A DNA stretch of 27,359 bases from Priapulus caudatus (Eukaryota > Priapulida > Priapulimorpha > Priapulimorphida > Priapulidae). The notes under the pieces were generated by a model, which was given only the letters and a program-made list of their open reading frames with translations, searched no databases and was not told the origin of the DNA. How positions within the stretch are numbered: the first letter of the stretch is position 1; every line of letters starts with the position of its first letter. Shown in pieces: positions 9,309-18,544 of the stretch. Position numbers and translations under genes: made by a program. The stretch covers positions 36,805 to 64,163 of the forward strand of contig NW_014577739.1 in assembly GCF_000485595.1 (NCBI RefSeq), in the 5' to 3' direction.

Positions 9309-9520
9309 CTAAATAGAATAAACTGGGTACATAAATTGTTTATACAGTGCATCAAGACAATATAGCAAGGAACAGTGATACAAACAAACGTCAGCCCCAC
9401 TGCACTCATATGCTGATATGATGTGCTGAACATGTAGGAAATCAAATTTCCCTAGGAGTCGATCTGCAGTTATCAAGTCATCGTAGGTGATGCAGTCTTT
9501 TGACAGCAATCTGATGCTAG
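9309..9520 (-). pseudogene. TNP2-like (CACTA) transposase, downstream exon
   Basis: The exon opens at 9520, after a TTTCAG acceptor, with ASIRLLSKDCITYDDLITAD, followed by RLLGKF. TNP2-like transposases of animal EnSpm/CACTA elements have this helix (LL.D.I...DL..A...L.KF) after the HWKA.E motif. Beyond KFDF the frame stays open to 9309, but the sequence no longer resembles the family. The true exon probably ends earlier or the gene is eroded. It is collinear with the exons at 10346-10536, 10820-11086 and 11386-11493. Confidence 0.55.
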
Positions 9521-9837
9521 CTGAAAGAAATCAAAGTGAATCAGGTATTCTGTGGGCAAGATTCCTTCCAGCACAAAGACTCCAATAATACAGGAAAAAG
9601 TTTCTGTACTCAGAACCTAGAAGAAATTTGCAGTATGTATAATTTATAAAACATATTGTTTAGAAGCACTAGTCAAACTTTACATAATGAGTAATGCCAA
9701 AAATATGATTATATGATACAGCAGCAATGTTTTACAGCACATTAATAAAAATATATATTTGAATTAAAGCAAAATAAAAAACTACCTAATAAAAAATCTT
9801 AAACAAAATAACGCATGTACATATTATATACGTTACC

Positions 9838-9860
9838 AGGAGCTCATATTATGAGCTCCT
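9838..9860. repeat. Perfect 23-nt palindrome
   Basis: AGGAGCTCATA and its exact reverse complement flank a single T. The palindrome ends 7 bp before the TIR of the MITE at 9868. It has perfect 11-bp arms and could form a tight hairpin. Confidence 0.85.
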
Positions 9861-9867
9861 AACGTTA

Positions 9868-10284
9868 AGGCCGTCTGCACCTACCCAAAAATCTGTCCAA
9901 TTAAAAAATCTCTTCATCGTTTGTAAAATCGGCTCAGCGCGACGCCTTCCGATAAACACCCGCACACCTACGATAAAATGTGATGTCATAATAAACCTAC
10001 GATAAAATGGAAATGTCATGTGACACGGGCAGGTTCAGCTATTGGCTGTTCAATATTTATCGTAGTAGGAGTTCACGCGCACACCACAAAATCTTGTCTG
10101 ATTACAAAAAATCGCTTCAAAATAATCGGTTCAAAATCAAACATGTTTGATTTGGAACGATCACCCGATGAAAATAATCATAAGTAAAATCATCTACAAA
10201 TGAACGCGCACACCTACCCGATATCGGCTGATTTCTATCGGGCCGCTCAAATCGCATGAAAAAGCGGCTGGTGTGCGACGGCCT
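9868..10284. mobile_element. Harbinger-type MITE, 417 bp
   Basis: The ends start AGGCCGTC on both strands, followed by imperfect inverted similarity (GCACCTACC against GCACACCAGCC). A TTA trinucleotide flanks each side (9865-9867 and 10285-10287), the 3-bp duplication typical of PIF/Harbinger elements. The interior has no open frame but repeats the motif CACACCTACGATAAAATG and related CGCGCACACC blocks. It sits inside an intron of the TNP2-like remnant. No transposase of its own is present; the HARBI1-like exon at 18.9-19.2 kb is of the right superfamily, but no direct link is shown. Confidence 0.62.
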
Positions 10285-10345
10285 TTACATATAGGCATGA
10301 GACATATTCTTATCAAGTTATATTATCACATTGCAATTGCCTCAC

Positions 10346-10536
10346 CTTTCCAGTGTGCTCTCTCGCTAAGACTTTTCGGAGTACGACTGATTAATTAATT
10401 TAATTGATTGTGGTTAAGCGGGTGCTCACTTCATTCACCATGTTACCAATCCAGTATGACATATCGTTTGACTTGCCAAACCGTAGTGCAAAAAGCTGCT
10501 TCATTACACTAAGGCATACAGCATGTAGATAGACCA
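10346..10536 (-). pseudogene. TNP2-like transposase, central exon
   Basis: The exon runs from an acceptor near 10537 to a donor AAAG|GTGAGG at 10345. It encodes VYLHAVCLSVMKQLF, the counterpart of the conserved D.MHAV.LGV.K.LL box, then RFGKSNDMSYWIGNMVNEVS. After two in-frame stops in an AT-rich stretch (near 10390-10400) it ends RTPKSLSERAHWK, matching the R.PRSL.ER..WKA motif of animal TNP2-like proteins. The stops mark it as dead. It was missed by simple frame calling because it is short and broken. Confidence 0.72.
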
Positions 10537-10819
10537 CTACAACTTATTGTGCTGGGTCACACTGCTGAATTTCAAACAGCATACTGTAGCCTTTGATGCC
10601 CATGACCTTTTTTAAAACGTTTTGTTAACATATTGTAATTACGAAATAATTTATATTACAATTTCATTTACTGATAACTTTGATTAAAGAATTGATTCAT
10701 AATCCCTGATCAAAATGATAGTCGTTTTATACGCTCTATAATATATTTATTTCGTAGTGGAATCCGCCTAACGCATGAGAAGTTGTGGTAATAATAATTA
10801 TGATGAAAATCAAACTTAC

Positions 10820-11086
10820 AGGATGGTGGGTATCTAAAGCGTGCTTTGCCTGTTGAATCCTCTCTGGTGTTCTCAGCTGATGCTGTTCAGGAGCGTATGC
10901 TCTTACATGAGCATTGCCTTTCTTCACCACGGTGCCTGGATTTCCTTCACATGCCACAGCCATGTTCACCATTGAACTGTGTCATCTCCTTGGTCAAACA
11001 CATTGCAAGCAGATCCATAGTGGCAACTAAGGGATGAACTTTCACTACCCTTGTGACAGTTTCTCCATATGGCTGCACTTCAAAAC
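10820..11086 (-). pseudogene. TNP2-like transposase, QFNG exon
   Basis: Acceptor CACACAG|G at 11087 and donor CCT|GTAAGT at 10819 bound the exon. It encodes KVHPLVATMDLLAMCLTKEM and then TQFNGEHGC, the LLA...QFNG.YGC motif of TNP2-like transposases. A small frameshift follows directly after GCGM. The next frame continues CEGNPGTVVKKGNAHVR and LRTPERIQQAKHALD, the expected C..PG...R sequence. One indel therefore breaks the gene here. In complete relatives this region lies just before the MHAV box, which is the order seen here. Confidence 0.75.
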
Positions 11087-11385
11087 CTGTGTGCAGAACA
11101 TAGTAAAACAATAAATTTTTAAAATATGTTAACTGTCTATCTAATAGATTGGTTAAATTCGGTTTGCCTGGTGATGATATTAAAGACAATTCTTTTACTA
11201 GTGGAATGGTTACTGGTATAATTATAATGATGCGCTTAGGCAGTAGTGTATTCAGAAATGATATCACTACGTAGAAAAGTACACCCCTATTTATGGCTCC
11301 ATAGGAAAGTATATAAGGTATTCCTTATAGGGAGGTGAGTGGATATAGATGAAGATCATGGATAGCTAAAAATACTGAAGCTTAC

Positions 11386-11493
11386 CATGTGTTGCAAGGT
11401 TGTTCATGGTACGTGCGATTGGTTGCATCAGACTGGTCATGGTTGTTTTGTTTTTTTGCTGCACCAAACACCCAACATCAAAATGTGCTGTTT
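11386..11493 (-). pseudogene. TNP2-like transposase, upstream exon
   Basis: Between acceptor TTTCAG at 11494 and donor CATG|GTAAGC at 11385, one frame gives ILMLGVWCSKKTK. After a shift in a run of seven A (T at 11451-11457 on the + strand) it continues TMTSLMQPIARTMNNLATHG. This corresponds to the LL.G.W....KP.M...L.P...E...L...G segment before the QFNG exon in TNP2-like proteins. Order and strand agree with the other three exons. The assignment rests on a weak but position-correct match. Confidence 0.55.
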
Positions 11494-11623
11494 CTGAAAC
11501 TTAAATAGATATACCGAATACTAACATATAGTCTAAGCATCAATGAAATGGCATTTTATACATGCTGCATGCATTTGCCAACACCCCAGCTGCAGTTTGG
11601 AAACTGCATGCCATGGTGGAGAT

Positions 11624-12448
11624 TCATCGAGGGTACGTATGAAAAATAAGCAACGGTGGATTATGGCGATGGATGTTCATCATGGCTAATCCATTAAGAC
11701 GTGGCTCAGTCATAACAGTTCGGGCCCATGTTTTAAGCCTTCTCAATGAGCTGAAGCTTCTTTCACATGAACAAGAGCCAACTGGCAGGGTCAGTAATAA
11801 TTTCAGGATGATGGATATATTGGGAAAGTAACTGTTGTCACATTTTTCTAGAGCATCAGAGAGTCCCTGAAAAGTAGTTTCACCATCATTCTTGACTTGC
11901 CAGCGAAGAAGCTCTTGATTGAAATCTTGTGGATATGGCATATCGCTGCCATACTGTGACATAATTTGTTTCGCTTCCTCTTCTCCCACTTCCTTGACTC
12001 TGCTAGGAATAAGAAGGAATCCAATAAACATTTTCTGGTCAGAAGGGAACCTTTCATTCAAGTGAGCTATTACATGGTCCAAAAATAGGTTGAAGAAATT
12101 GATCCTGTAATAACTTCTGGGGCTGTAGCCTGCTGGAGCATTGGCTCGATGCCTTTGACGTCCTGCTGTCCTTGGTGCAGACTCTTCAATGTCTTCCAGG
12201 GCTGCCACTGATAAGCATTTGCCATACAGTTGGTTGTATGCTGCCTCATCAGACTTTACTCTCTGCAGCGTATCCACAAGATTTCTGGCATCAGCATTTG
12301 CTTTCAGCAAATCACACTGTTTACCCTGTAGAACTACTGATAATGGTCTGATGAAGGCTAATACATAGGCAGAAATAACTGCAGCTACAACAAAACTAAA
12401 CTGACTAGCTCTAGCATAAGAGAACTCGGTTATGTTGAATTGAGCCAT
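11624..12448 (-). CDS. hAT transposase, C-terminal exon
   Basis: The 274-residue frame is the C-terminal half of a hAT transposase of the ZNF862/THAP0-like group. It has RTAGRQRHRANAPAG, YYRINFFNLFLDHVIAHLNE (the helix before the insertion domain) and, near the end, FPNISIILKLLLTLPVGSCS followed by CERSFSSLRRLKTWARTVM. This last part is the hAT dimerisation signature and contains the third catalytic acidic residue (Glu of CERSFS). The N-terminal zinc finger and first catalytic Asp would be on upstream exons, which I do not see. The start Met near 12448 may be intronic; a TATGCTAG acceptor lies near 12410-12417. There are no stops, so this exon is better kept than the other hAT copies. Confidence 0.75.
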   Translation of the reverse strand: MAQFNITEFSYARASQFSFVVAAVISAYVLAFIRPLSVVLQGKQCDLLKANADARNLVDTLQRVKSDEAAYNQLYGKCLSVAALEDIEESAPRTAGRQRHRANAPAGYSPRSYYRINFFNLFLDHVIAHLNERFPSDQKMFIGFLLIPSRVKEVGEEEAKQIMSQYGSDMPYPQDFNQELLRWQVKNDGETTFQGLSDALEKCDNSYFPNISIILKLLLTLPVGSCSCERSFSSLRRLKTWARTVMTEPRLNGLAMMNIHRHNPPLLIFHTYPR

Positions 12449-12839
12449 GTCGTCACATAGTCAAATATTTCTAGTAACCAAATTCGAGAAGGTTCGTGAT
12501 ACCATCCATGTACCTCCCATGTTTCAGCTCTCATGGGAAACTTGTAAACATAGTGGCCTAACAAATTTGTTTCTATGCACAGCTGCATATTAGAGTTTAC
12601 GAGTAAAGTGACTTCACAAAACGGTCAAACACAAAGAGAGCATGTGTATCTTGACGTTAGTCACACAGCCTGGTCGGGATACGAGTAAAGCATAGGTACC
12701 TCCAATAAGCACTGCCTCTCTACGGCACTTGCTTAAGATGTAGCTTTACCTCTGTGTACTGTTCTGCCTTTTATCAAAACTAGAAAAATAATTAGCTATC
12801 TACTTACAGGAAGAAATACTACACTTTGGAGCAGATTAA
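12449..12839. other. Spacer, no gene recognised
   Basis: I found no upstream hAT exon or terminal inverted repeat in this stretch. Confidence 0.35.
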
Positions 12840-13025
12840 GAAAGTGAACAAGCTGAGAGATATCATGAACATGCTGAGGGAGTTGAAGTGTCAAGCATTC
12901 CTAATCCGTTGCAGCCACTGGATGAAGCTGAAATGCTTCTCACTTGCCCAAATTCAACCATACAAACATTAGAAGAAGCTCTAGAGCTCAATGTCAAGAA
13001 TTATATAAGTAACAAATTTCGGTAG
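12840..13025 (+). other. Short coding-like fragment, acidic
   Basis: After a TTACAG acceptor-like site at 12809, a + strand frame from 12840 encodes ESEQAERYHEHAEGVEVSS, then a Pro/Leu/Glu-rich tail ending VKNYISNKFR and TAG. The composition looks protein-like, but there is no start codon, no family motif and no neighbour to support it. It may be an eroded exon or chance. Confidence 0.2.
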
Positions 13026-13426
13026 AAAAATGAAATCGAACATCCATAATGTTATTCCCTTACGCCATTGGTTATCAACCTATGGTACAGTGCCCCAGAT
13101 AATTTTTGGTTACTTTGGGTATTTACTCACCAAAATTTTGCCAACGGAGTATTTATAGTAAATGGGTAATATGCAGATTACATTACTCTTTAATTAGCCA
13201 CACATTGTCTATATTAATTACCAGATCTCACAACTTACTCAACTTGCAACATCATACAAATTCCAAGAAAATGGTCACTTGGCACATTCCAGTATAGCAT
13301 GAATTGCGAAAATATAACAAAATAGCAGCACACCTGTACCCAGTCATTACAATAGACAAAGAATTCTGCTTCAACAAGCATTGTTAACTAAGCTCAAACA
13401 AGGCAAGCTATACCCACTCTTACTTT

Positions 13427-13689
13427 TCACACCCAACAAACATCAATGTTTGCCAGGGCAATTAGCCATTTTTGTGCCATGACATTTTTGTCCCTGCAGC
13501 ACGAGATTACAATTTCCAAAAGGTTGTCACAGGTTCAAATGGTTGGAATTTGACCCTCTGGACCAAACTTGACTGGTATCTGTAGCCCGAACCCTCCTGC
13601 TGGTACTCGCTTTGCTCCAGTTATAAATGCCAGCATTCTTTCCAAGTTCTGCGGCAGCCACTTCTCTTCTGGCAAGGAAATTGCTGCTC
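13427..13689 (-). pseudogene. HECT E3 ligase C-lobe relic
   Basis: HECT ligases pass ubiquitin through a cysteine in their C-lobe. On the minus strand, after an acceptor near 13690, the frame reads KWLPQNLERMLAFITGAKRV and PAGGFGLQIPVKFGPEGQIP, the pattern ...FITG...+P..GF...I.+.F.....+P of the C-lobe. It then hits TGA (13535-13537) and continues TCDNLLEIVI, where TC is the position of the active-site Cys. The last part, KWLIALANID, ends at TGA 13427. One in-frame stop just before the catalytic Cys marks it as a pseudogene, unless an intron or readthrough is involved. Many invertebrates carry expanded, partly transposon-linked HECT genes; the rest of the gene is not in the window. Confidence 0.6.
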
Positions 13690-14146
13690 TTAGTATTATA
13701 TTAGCTGTTGTAAGGTTGTGTAATGGGTGTATTACTTTTCAGTTCGGTGTGTCGATAGTTGATGTGATCGTATAGTTAAATATTGATCTTCATCTTGCGT
13801 TGTATTATTAACTGTTCTTAACCCGTAGTCTTGTTCCGTGTTTGCGGTAAGCTTGAAGGAGATGTCAGATAATGTTCTGTGTTTGGTGCGGCGTAGTAGC
13901 GAAGATAATACTAATGATCAAACACAAATCCATGAATGAGTTTTCCACGCATAGTAATTTATTGTTGCTCACAGTACAATCGTGAGCAAAGAGTCCAGAA
14001 AAGGTATCAACACAATATATGCTTCTTTCCGTTCGTCCATCTGTACATCTGTCAGGTTCTGAGTTCGTCTGTCAGTCTTTGAGTCCTTTTGTCATTCTTT
14101 TCAACACCGTCAATATATGCGTGCGTACAAGGAGAGAGAACCCTTT

Positions 14147-14335
14147 CGTCCTATTTTGGAGCACGCCAGTCGACGTACTTTCGAGCCACGACAATTTTTT
14201 GGTAAAAATGGGAATTGCTATTAGTCAGTTCAGGTTCAACGGATTTTGCTCATTTTTGGTATGTGAATGAATAATGGCTAGGGGTTTTGATATTTAAAAA
14301 AAAAATTATGCAAATTAGGTAGGGCTTTGCAATTA
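14147..14335 (+). repeat. Dispersed repeat, copy B
   Basis: This is the second copy of the repeat at 7440-7648, in the same orientation, starting CGTCCTATTTTGGAGCAC and ending near AAATTAGGTAGG. It has several indels, including an A-run at 14296-14305. A degenerate TCCGTTCGTCCATCTG lead lies upstream at ~14028. It is non-coding. Confidence 0.65.
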
Positions 14336-14730
14336 TATAGCATATTATATAGACACAAACAGTCTGTGGTCACACTCGTCTGGTTCGTTTTACAAGATTT
14401 CATTGACAATATCTTTAATGCAAAATTGGTATTTCCTCTCCACCCTGCCGATAAAACGTCTATATTAGAGTAAAGTTTTACAAAACATGTCGGAACGCAG
14501 CATAACCTATTTATTTCAAACACCATCACTACAAAGCGGGTATAGCGCCATCTATGGTCACAAATTGTGATTCATTTTGGTTTATAAATTATTATTGCGA
14601 TATACAGATGGCAATCGTTTCTATAATGTACGTCGATGGTTGCTCAATTTAAACTGACTTCTTTTTACTCACTCATTTGTGTCCTTTTTTTGTGGTGAGA
14701 GCTACAGTGTCATTGACACTTTCATTTTCC

Positions 14731-15017
14731 TTACTCTTTGTCTCCTTTTAATTCTTCTAATTCTAATTCAGCCATACTTAATTGGTCTTCCATTACTGCT
14801 ATGATTTCTTCTCCTCTTCTCACAGCCATTGTCATACTTTGTAATGTTGTTTTTGTTTCCTCTAACACACTTTTTGCTCTTGATAGCTTATCTTGTCCTT
14901 CCAATACCTCTCTCAATAGTTGATTATAGAAAGCCTATTTTCCTTTTACCCTTCACTATTTTTTCCATCTAATGCTTTTTGCAGTTGTTCTATTTCATCA
15001 CCAAGTTCTTTGTTATG
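14731..15017 (-). pseudogene. Coiled-coil protein, part downstream of the inserted element
   Basis: From the junction at 15017 the minus strand reads HNKELGDEIEQLQKALDGKN, then a stop (TAA), a small shift, and QLLREVLEGQDKLSRAKSVL followed by a further ~40 residues of heptad-rich helix ending ELKGDKE and TAA at 14731. It is the continuation of the coiled coil at 18545-18703 and keeps the same frame when the 15018-18544 element is removed. The stop and shift show decay. Family unknown: it could be an ORF1-like protein of a retroelement or a host structural protein. Confidence 0.55.
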
Positions 15018-15043
15018 CAGGCCTGTGATTGAACCCTTACAAC

Positions 15044-15130
15044 AAAGTAGGGCAAAAGTAGGGCTAGTAATGTCAGAAAAGTAGTGAAAAAAGTAGGGGA
15101 AAGTAGGGAAACCAAGGAAAAAGTAGGGCA
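15044..15130. repeat. Subterminal AAAGTAGGG repeats, left end
   Basis: Six copies of A(3-6)GTAGGG/GTAGTG occur in ~85 bp just inside the left inverted repeat. They run in the same + strand orientation as the cluster at the right end. Motif clusters in this position are commonly transposase-binding sites in hAT elements. Confidence 0.7.
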
Positions 15131-15459
15131 GTCTAGCGTTTATTATATATGCATTATATATACTTACCTAGTGGTTATTCAACCGTTACCACAAGATACT
15201 TCATATGGTTCTCTGCTTTTAGACTGTACCAGATAAGATGCAATAGGTACCTCACTGTCACAGGTCATCAGGCATCTGGAAAAATATTTATTGAAAACCA
15301 ATACAGAACTGTGTATACAAATAAACAACATATTTGTGTTAAAAATGCAACTTAATCGCATGTATGGACGGGTTAACAATCTTATCACTATTATTGGCAA
15401 ACACGTTTACCACAATACTGTAACAGTATGCAGATGTAGTCAGAGATTCTCAAGACAAA

Positions 15460-18042
15460 CTAAGACGACCATCTGTCTCTCATGATGTCAACGTAGTTAA
15501 CAGCAGAATCTAGCAATACCAGAACGGTAGGCATGACGAGATCAACAAGATTTCCTTGAACTTGAACACAGAATATACAGATATTAGTATAGTTGACAGT
15601 ACAATGTGTAGAATCTAGCGATACCAGAACGGTAGGTATGACGAGATCAACACGAGTTTGTGAAGGTTTGGCCACAGAAGAAATAGCCAGATTACAACTT
15701 TGGTTTTTTGTCAATTTTTTCAATCTGTCAAGCAGTCTGCACTTTCTGTTATCAACGTCTAGACGCTTCTCTTGCAATGTTTTCAGCTGTTTCTGGGCAG
15801 CTTCCATTTTGGTATTTGCTGCATCTAACATGCTCTGAGCCACAGATGCATCGGTGAAGTTTCTGTCTTTGATCGCTTGTGCCAAACGTAAGTTACCCTG
15901 TGCGAAAAGTTTCTCCGCAACTTTCAAATGTTCAGTGAGCTCCTCGTTGTTAGCAAGATCTTCTTTGTCCTTCATTCGTTTTCGATCACTTAATAACTTC
16001 TCAAGTGCTGCCTGCTGCTCCTGTTTTTCTTTCCCAAGGCTTGCTTTGTCTCTTGCAGCCTCTGTTTTTTTTCTTTGATTGTCTTTTTTTCTTTTCCTGT
16101 AATTGTCACTGGTCAGTCTGCATGCATTCAGCATCTCCTTTGTGATGGGGCTCAGATGTATATTTTTTTGTATGCTTGATATTGTCCTTGACCATCCTGA
16201 TACCCCACAGTGTCTCAGGAGTAAGTGCTGAACGTTCAGATCCTAGAGTGGTTTTGTTGTGTGACAGTGATCTCTCCACGTCTGCATTCCCGTGTGCAAT
16301 ACTGAGCAGGCAAGGTATCAGCTGACCAAGCTTGGGGTATTTGAGGTTTCCAGAAGAAGTTTTTAGTTGGAATATGTGACGCCAGTAATGATCTATTCGG
16401 TGGTATGTGGTTTTCGCTTGAGAGACATATCAATCTTGAGAGACATCTTCGTGTGTATACAGACTCCATTCTGCTATCGTGGCGTCTACATCTGCTTCGG
16501 CTACCACATAGGGAACAGCAGCAAGTACCTTCCTAAGTCGTGACGATGTACCTTGTTGATCTCTCATGAGGGGGTGTAGAATTTCCACGTTCTGCAGCAG
16601 TTTGTTGTCGAGTGGCAAATTCTTGACGAGGTACTTGCATATTGTTACATAACACTACATAACTCTTCACGTCCAACTCAGATGGTACTTTGTCAGTGCT
16701 CCCATTTTGGACACAGGCAGAGGGCAGTTGATTTTCTGATCTTTCAAAGTCTACTTCTGTCACCTTCTTGGTCAACTGGTCATCTTTGAGAAATCTCCCA
16801 AATACACCTCTGATCAACCGACAGCATTCATCAAACAGAATGTGAACCACATGGCCCTCACTTTGCATAAGCTTCTGGAAAGGTTCAAACACCTTCGCAA
16901 GTGAGGCGACAAACTTCAGCTTTGTAAGAGTGGACTTGTTTTTCAGACATGCGCATATTCCTTTGTATTTCTCGTTTCTCTCATTCTCCTTTGATGTAAT
17001 GTGCTTCAGAAAATATTCAGACACCGCGTTGTAGTGAGCTATGACTCTCTCCGAAGCTGGTCCTATAGTGAGCCACCTTGACTGGACATGTCGGATGAAA
17101 AACTTTTCTTTCAAGTCCATCTCAAGAAGTACCTAAAGGAAATCCTCCCTTTTGCAAGGGGATTGCTTGAAGCAGTAGAAAAAGTATAAGCAGAGCTGAT
17201 AAACTTCATTGCCATACTCTTTCAGTCCATACCGGAATGAATTGTGTGCTACATGAAGACTACATGGAATGAACGGCAGGAGCCCTTGCAATCCATCTGA
17301 TTTCATTCGCTCATTGACTATTCTCCAAACTGCTTTGTTCACATTCTCATTAAGACACTGCAGTAAAGCATTGGCAACATGCTCTACCTTGGCATGCCCG
17401 AAAATCGAAGCAGAGAGGAAGTGTACCACAATTTCTTCTTTGGACTTTGACCAGTACCTCACCAGAATATCAAGTTGTTTTTTGACCTGCAGGGTAGTGG
17501 TCTCATCGAACTGGATCGTAAAAAAAGACTCACTTTTTTTTTATATCTTTAACAAGTTTCTTCTTGAAGTAAGGGCCCAGTCCATCAGAAACTATGTATG
17601 CCACCTTGTTTCTGCCGAGAGTGAAGCCAGTTGACACTGGACCTGGGAACATGTTCTCAAAGAGGTCACTGATACCATCACAAGATGCAAAATACCAGTC
17701 CTCAACACACAACTTCATAATCCATTGCACCTCCGCTTTCTCGACCATTTCTTGAACACTGTCACAGCGAAACATTGTGCTCTGAATTGGGGCACTGGCG
17801 GGTGCTGTTTTGCATGAACTGGAAGTAGTTGCTGTAGAGGTTGGTGCGCTACCATGCCCATGTTTAGCAGGTATCAGTTGCTTTTGCCCGACTAGTCCTT
17901 TTTGCATTTCCTTATGTTTTCCCATCTGCATGGTAAAGAAGTTGGATTTTCCCGGAGTTGTTGATGGAAAATTGTTACTATATCCTTGTCGATCAAAACA
18001 GTTCCGCCAATGTGACTGGAATCGAGTATCACCATGAGGCAT
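15460..18042 (-). pseudogene. hAT-like transposase with C-terminal coiled coil, broken
   Basis: The minus-strand frame starts at 18042 with a short N-terminal region whose zinc ligands are not evident. It continues through WIMKLCVEDWYFASCDGISD to KDIKKK, where a run of nine A (17534-17542) shifts the frame. Next come FTIQFDETTTLQVKKQLDIL (first catalytic Asp), FGHAKVEHVANALLQCL, and FIPCSLHVAHNSFRYGL (the C-x2-H box). A TAG at 17133 follows, then ASERVIAHYNAVSEYFLKHI and more helical insertion-domain sequence. After further shifts (16620-16430) comes LIPCLLSIAHGNADVERSLS, the hAT dimerisation region with the catalytic Glu. A shift in seven A (16163-16169) leads into a ~130-residue Lys/Glu/Gln-rich coiled coil (16134-15700). 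At least four lesions make it inactive. A long coiled-coil tail is unusual for hAT enzymes. Confidence 0.72.
15505..15652. repeat. 43-bp direct repeat within transposase tail
   Basis: Bases 15505-15547 and 15610-15652 share AGAATCTAGC-ATACCAGAACGGTAGG-ATGACGAGATCAACA with two differences, 105 bp apart. In the minus reading frame both encode VDLV[I/M]PTVLV-LLDS-like peptides, so the tail grew by an in-frame duplication. Confidence 0.8.
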
Positions 18043-18291
18043 TGTCTTTGCTTATGCAACTCTTAGGACATCATACCTACAAAATAGAGATATTGAGATT
18101 GCCCATAAGCCCATGTTACAAATAAGGGAAGCATTACATTATTTTTTATTATTTTCTGACCAGCAGGACACTCAGTCATACTCAGAACTTTTGACAGCAC
18201 TTGAGAAGTAACATGTGCTTATGGACATTCCCAGTTGCTACAACTCACATAAACGGTGTGTGAGGAGCAGTGAGGCCCTCAGTTATCTTCA

Positions 18292-18414
18292 TTGGGCAAT
18301 CTGTATCAATCACCATTTCACAATAACCAATCAGACACTTCAGCCAGGTGGTGGGATGATCTGATGTACCCGCCTTCCTTCACACAATGGGGTGCCTTGC
18401 ATTTTATCTGGTAC
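18292..18414 (-). other. 5' untranslated part of the hAT-like element
   Basis: Between the right-end motif cluster and the transposase start at 18042 (region ~18043-18414) I see no separate gene. A minus-strand frame at 18318-18533 runs through the motif cluster and is probably not translated. Confidence 0.35.
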
Positions 18415-18430
18415 AATCTTGAAAACTTTA

Positions 18431-18528
18431 AAAAAAAAAGTAGTGGAAGGGTAGGGCAAAAATGTTGGGAAAAAAGTAGGAAAGTAGGGAGAACATAAAA
18501 AAAGTAGTGGAAAAGTAGGAAAGTAGGG
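18431..18528. repeat. Subterminal AAAGTAGGG repeats, right end
   Basis: About seven copies of AAAGTAGG(G)/AGTAGTGG/GGTAGGG lie just inside the right inverted repeat, in the same orientation as the six copies at the left end. The two clusters are thus direct, not inverted, relative to each other. Confidence 0.7.
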
Positions 18529-18544
18529 ATCAATTATAGGCCTG

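Larger units (their letters stand above)
15018..18544 (-). mobile_element. hAT-like DNA transposon, 3.5 kb
   Basis: The two ends are inverted: CAGGCCTGTGATTGA at 15018-15032 and CAGGCCTATAATTGA on the opposite strand at 18544-18530 (13 of 15 identical). Inside both ends are clusters of CCCTACTTT-type motifs. Between them lies a hAT-type transposase on the minus strand. The 8-bp flanks are A-rich and similar (TTACAAAA against ATAACAAA) but not a clean duplication. The flanks join two halves of one coiled-coil reading frame, which shows that this is an insertion. Confidence 0.72.

Noticed and set aside
14706-14720. AGTGTCATTGACACT palindrome, with a similar sequence at ~22010
   Set aside because: The shared stretch is only ~20 bases, and the surroundings differ in role (after a stop in one case, before an ATG in the other). 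This is not enough to call a repeat family.
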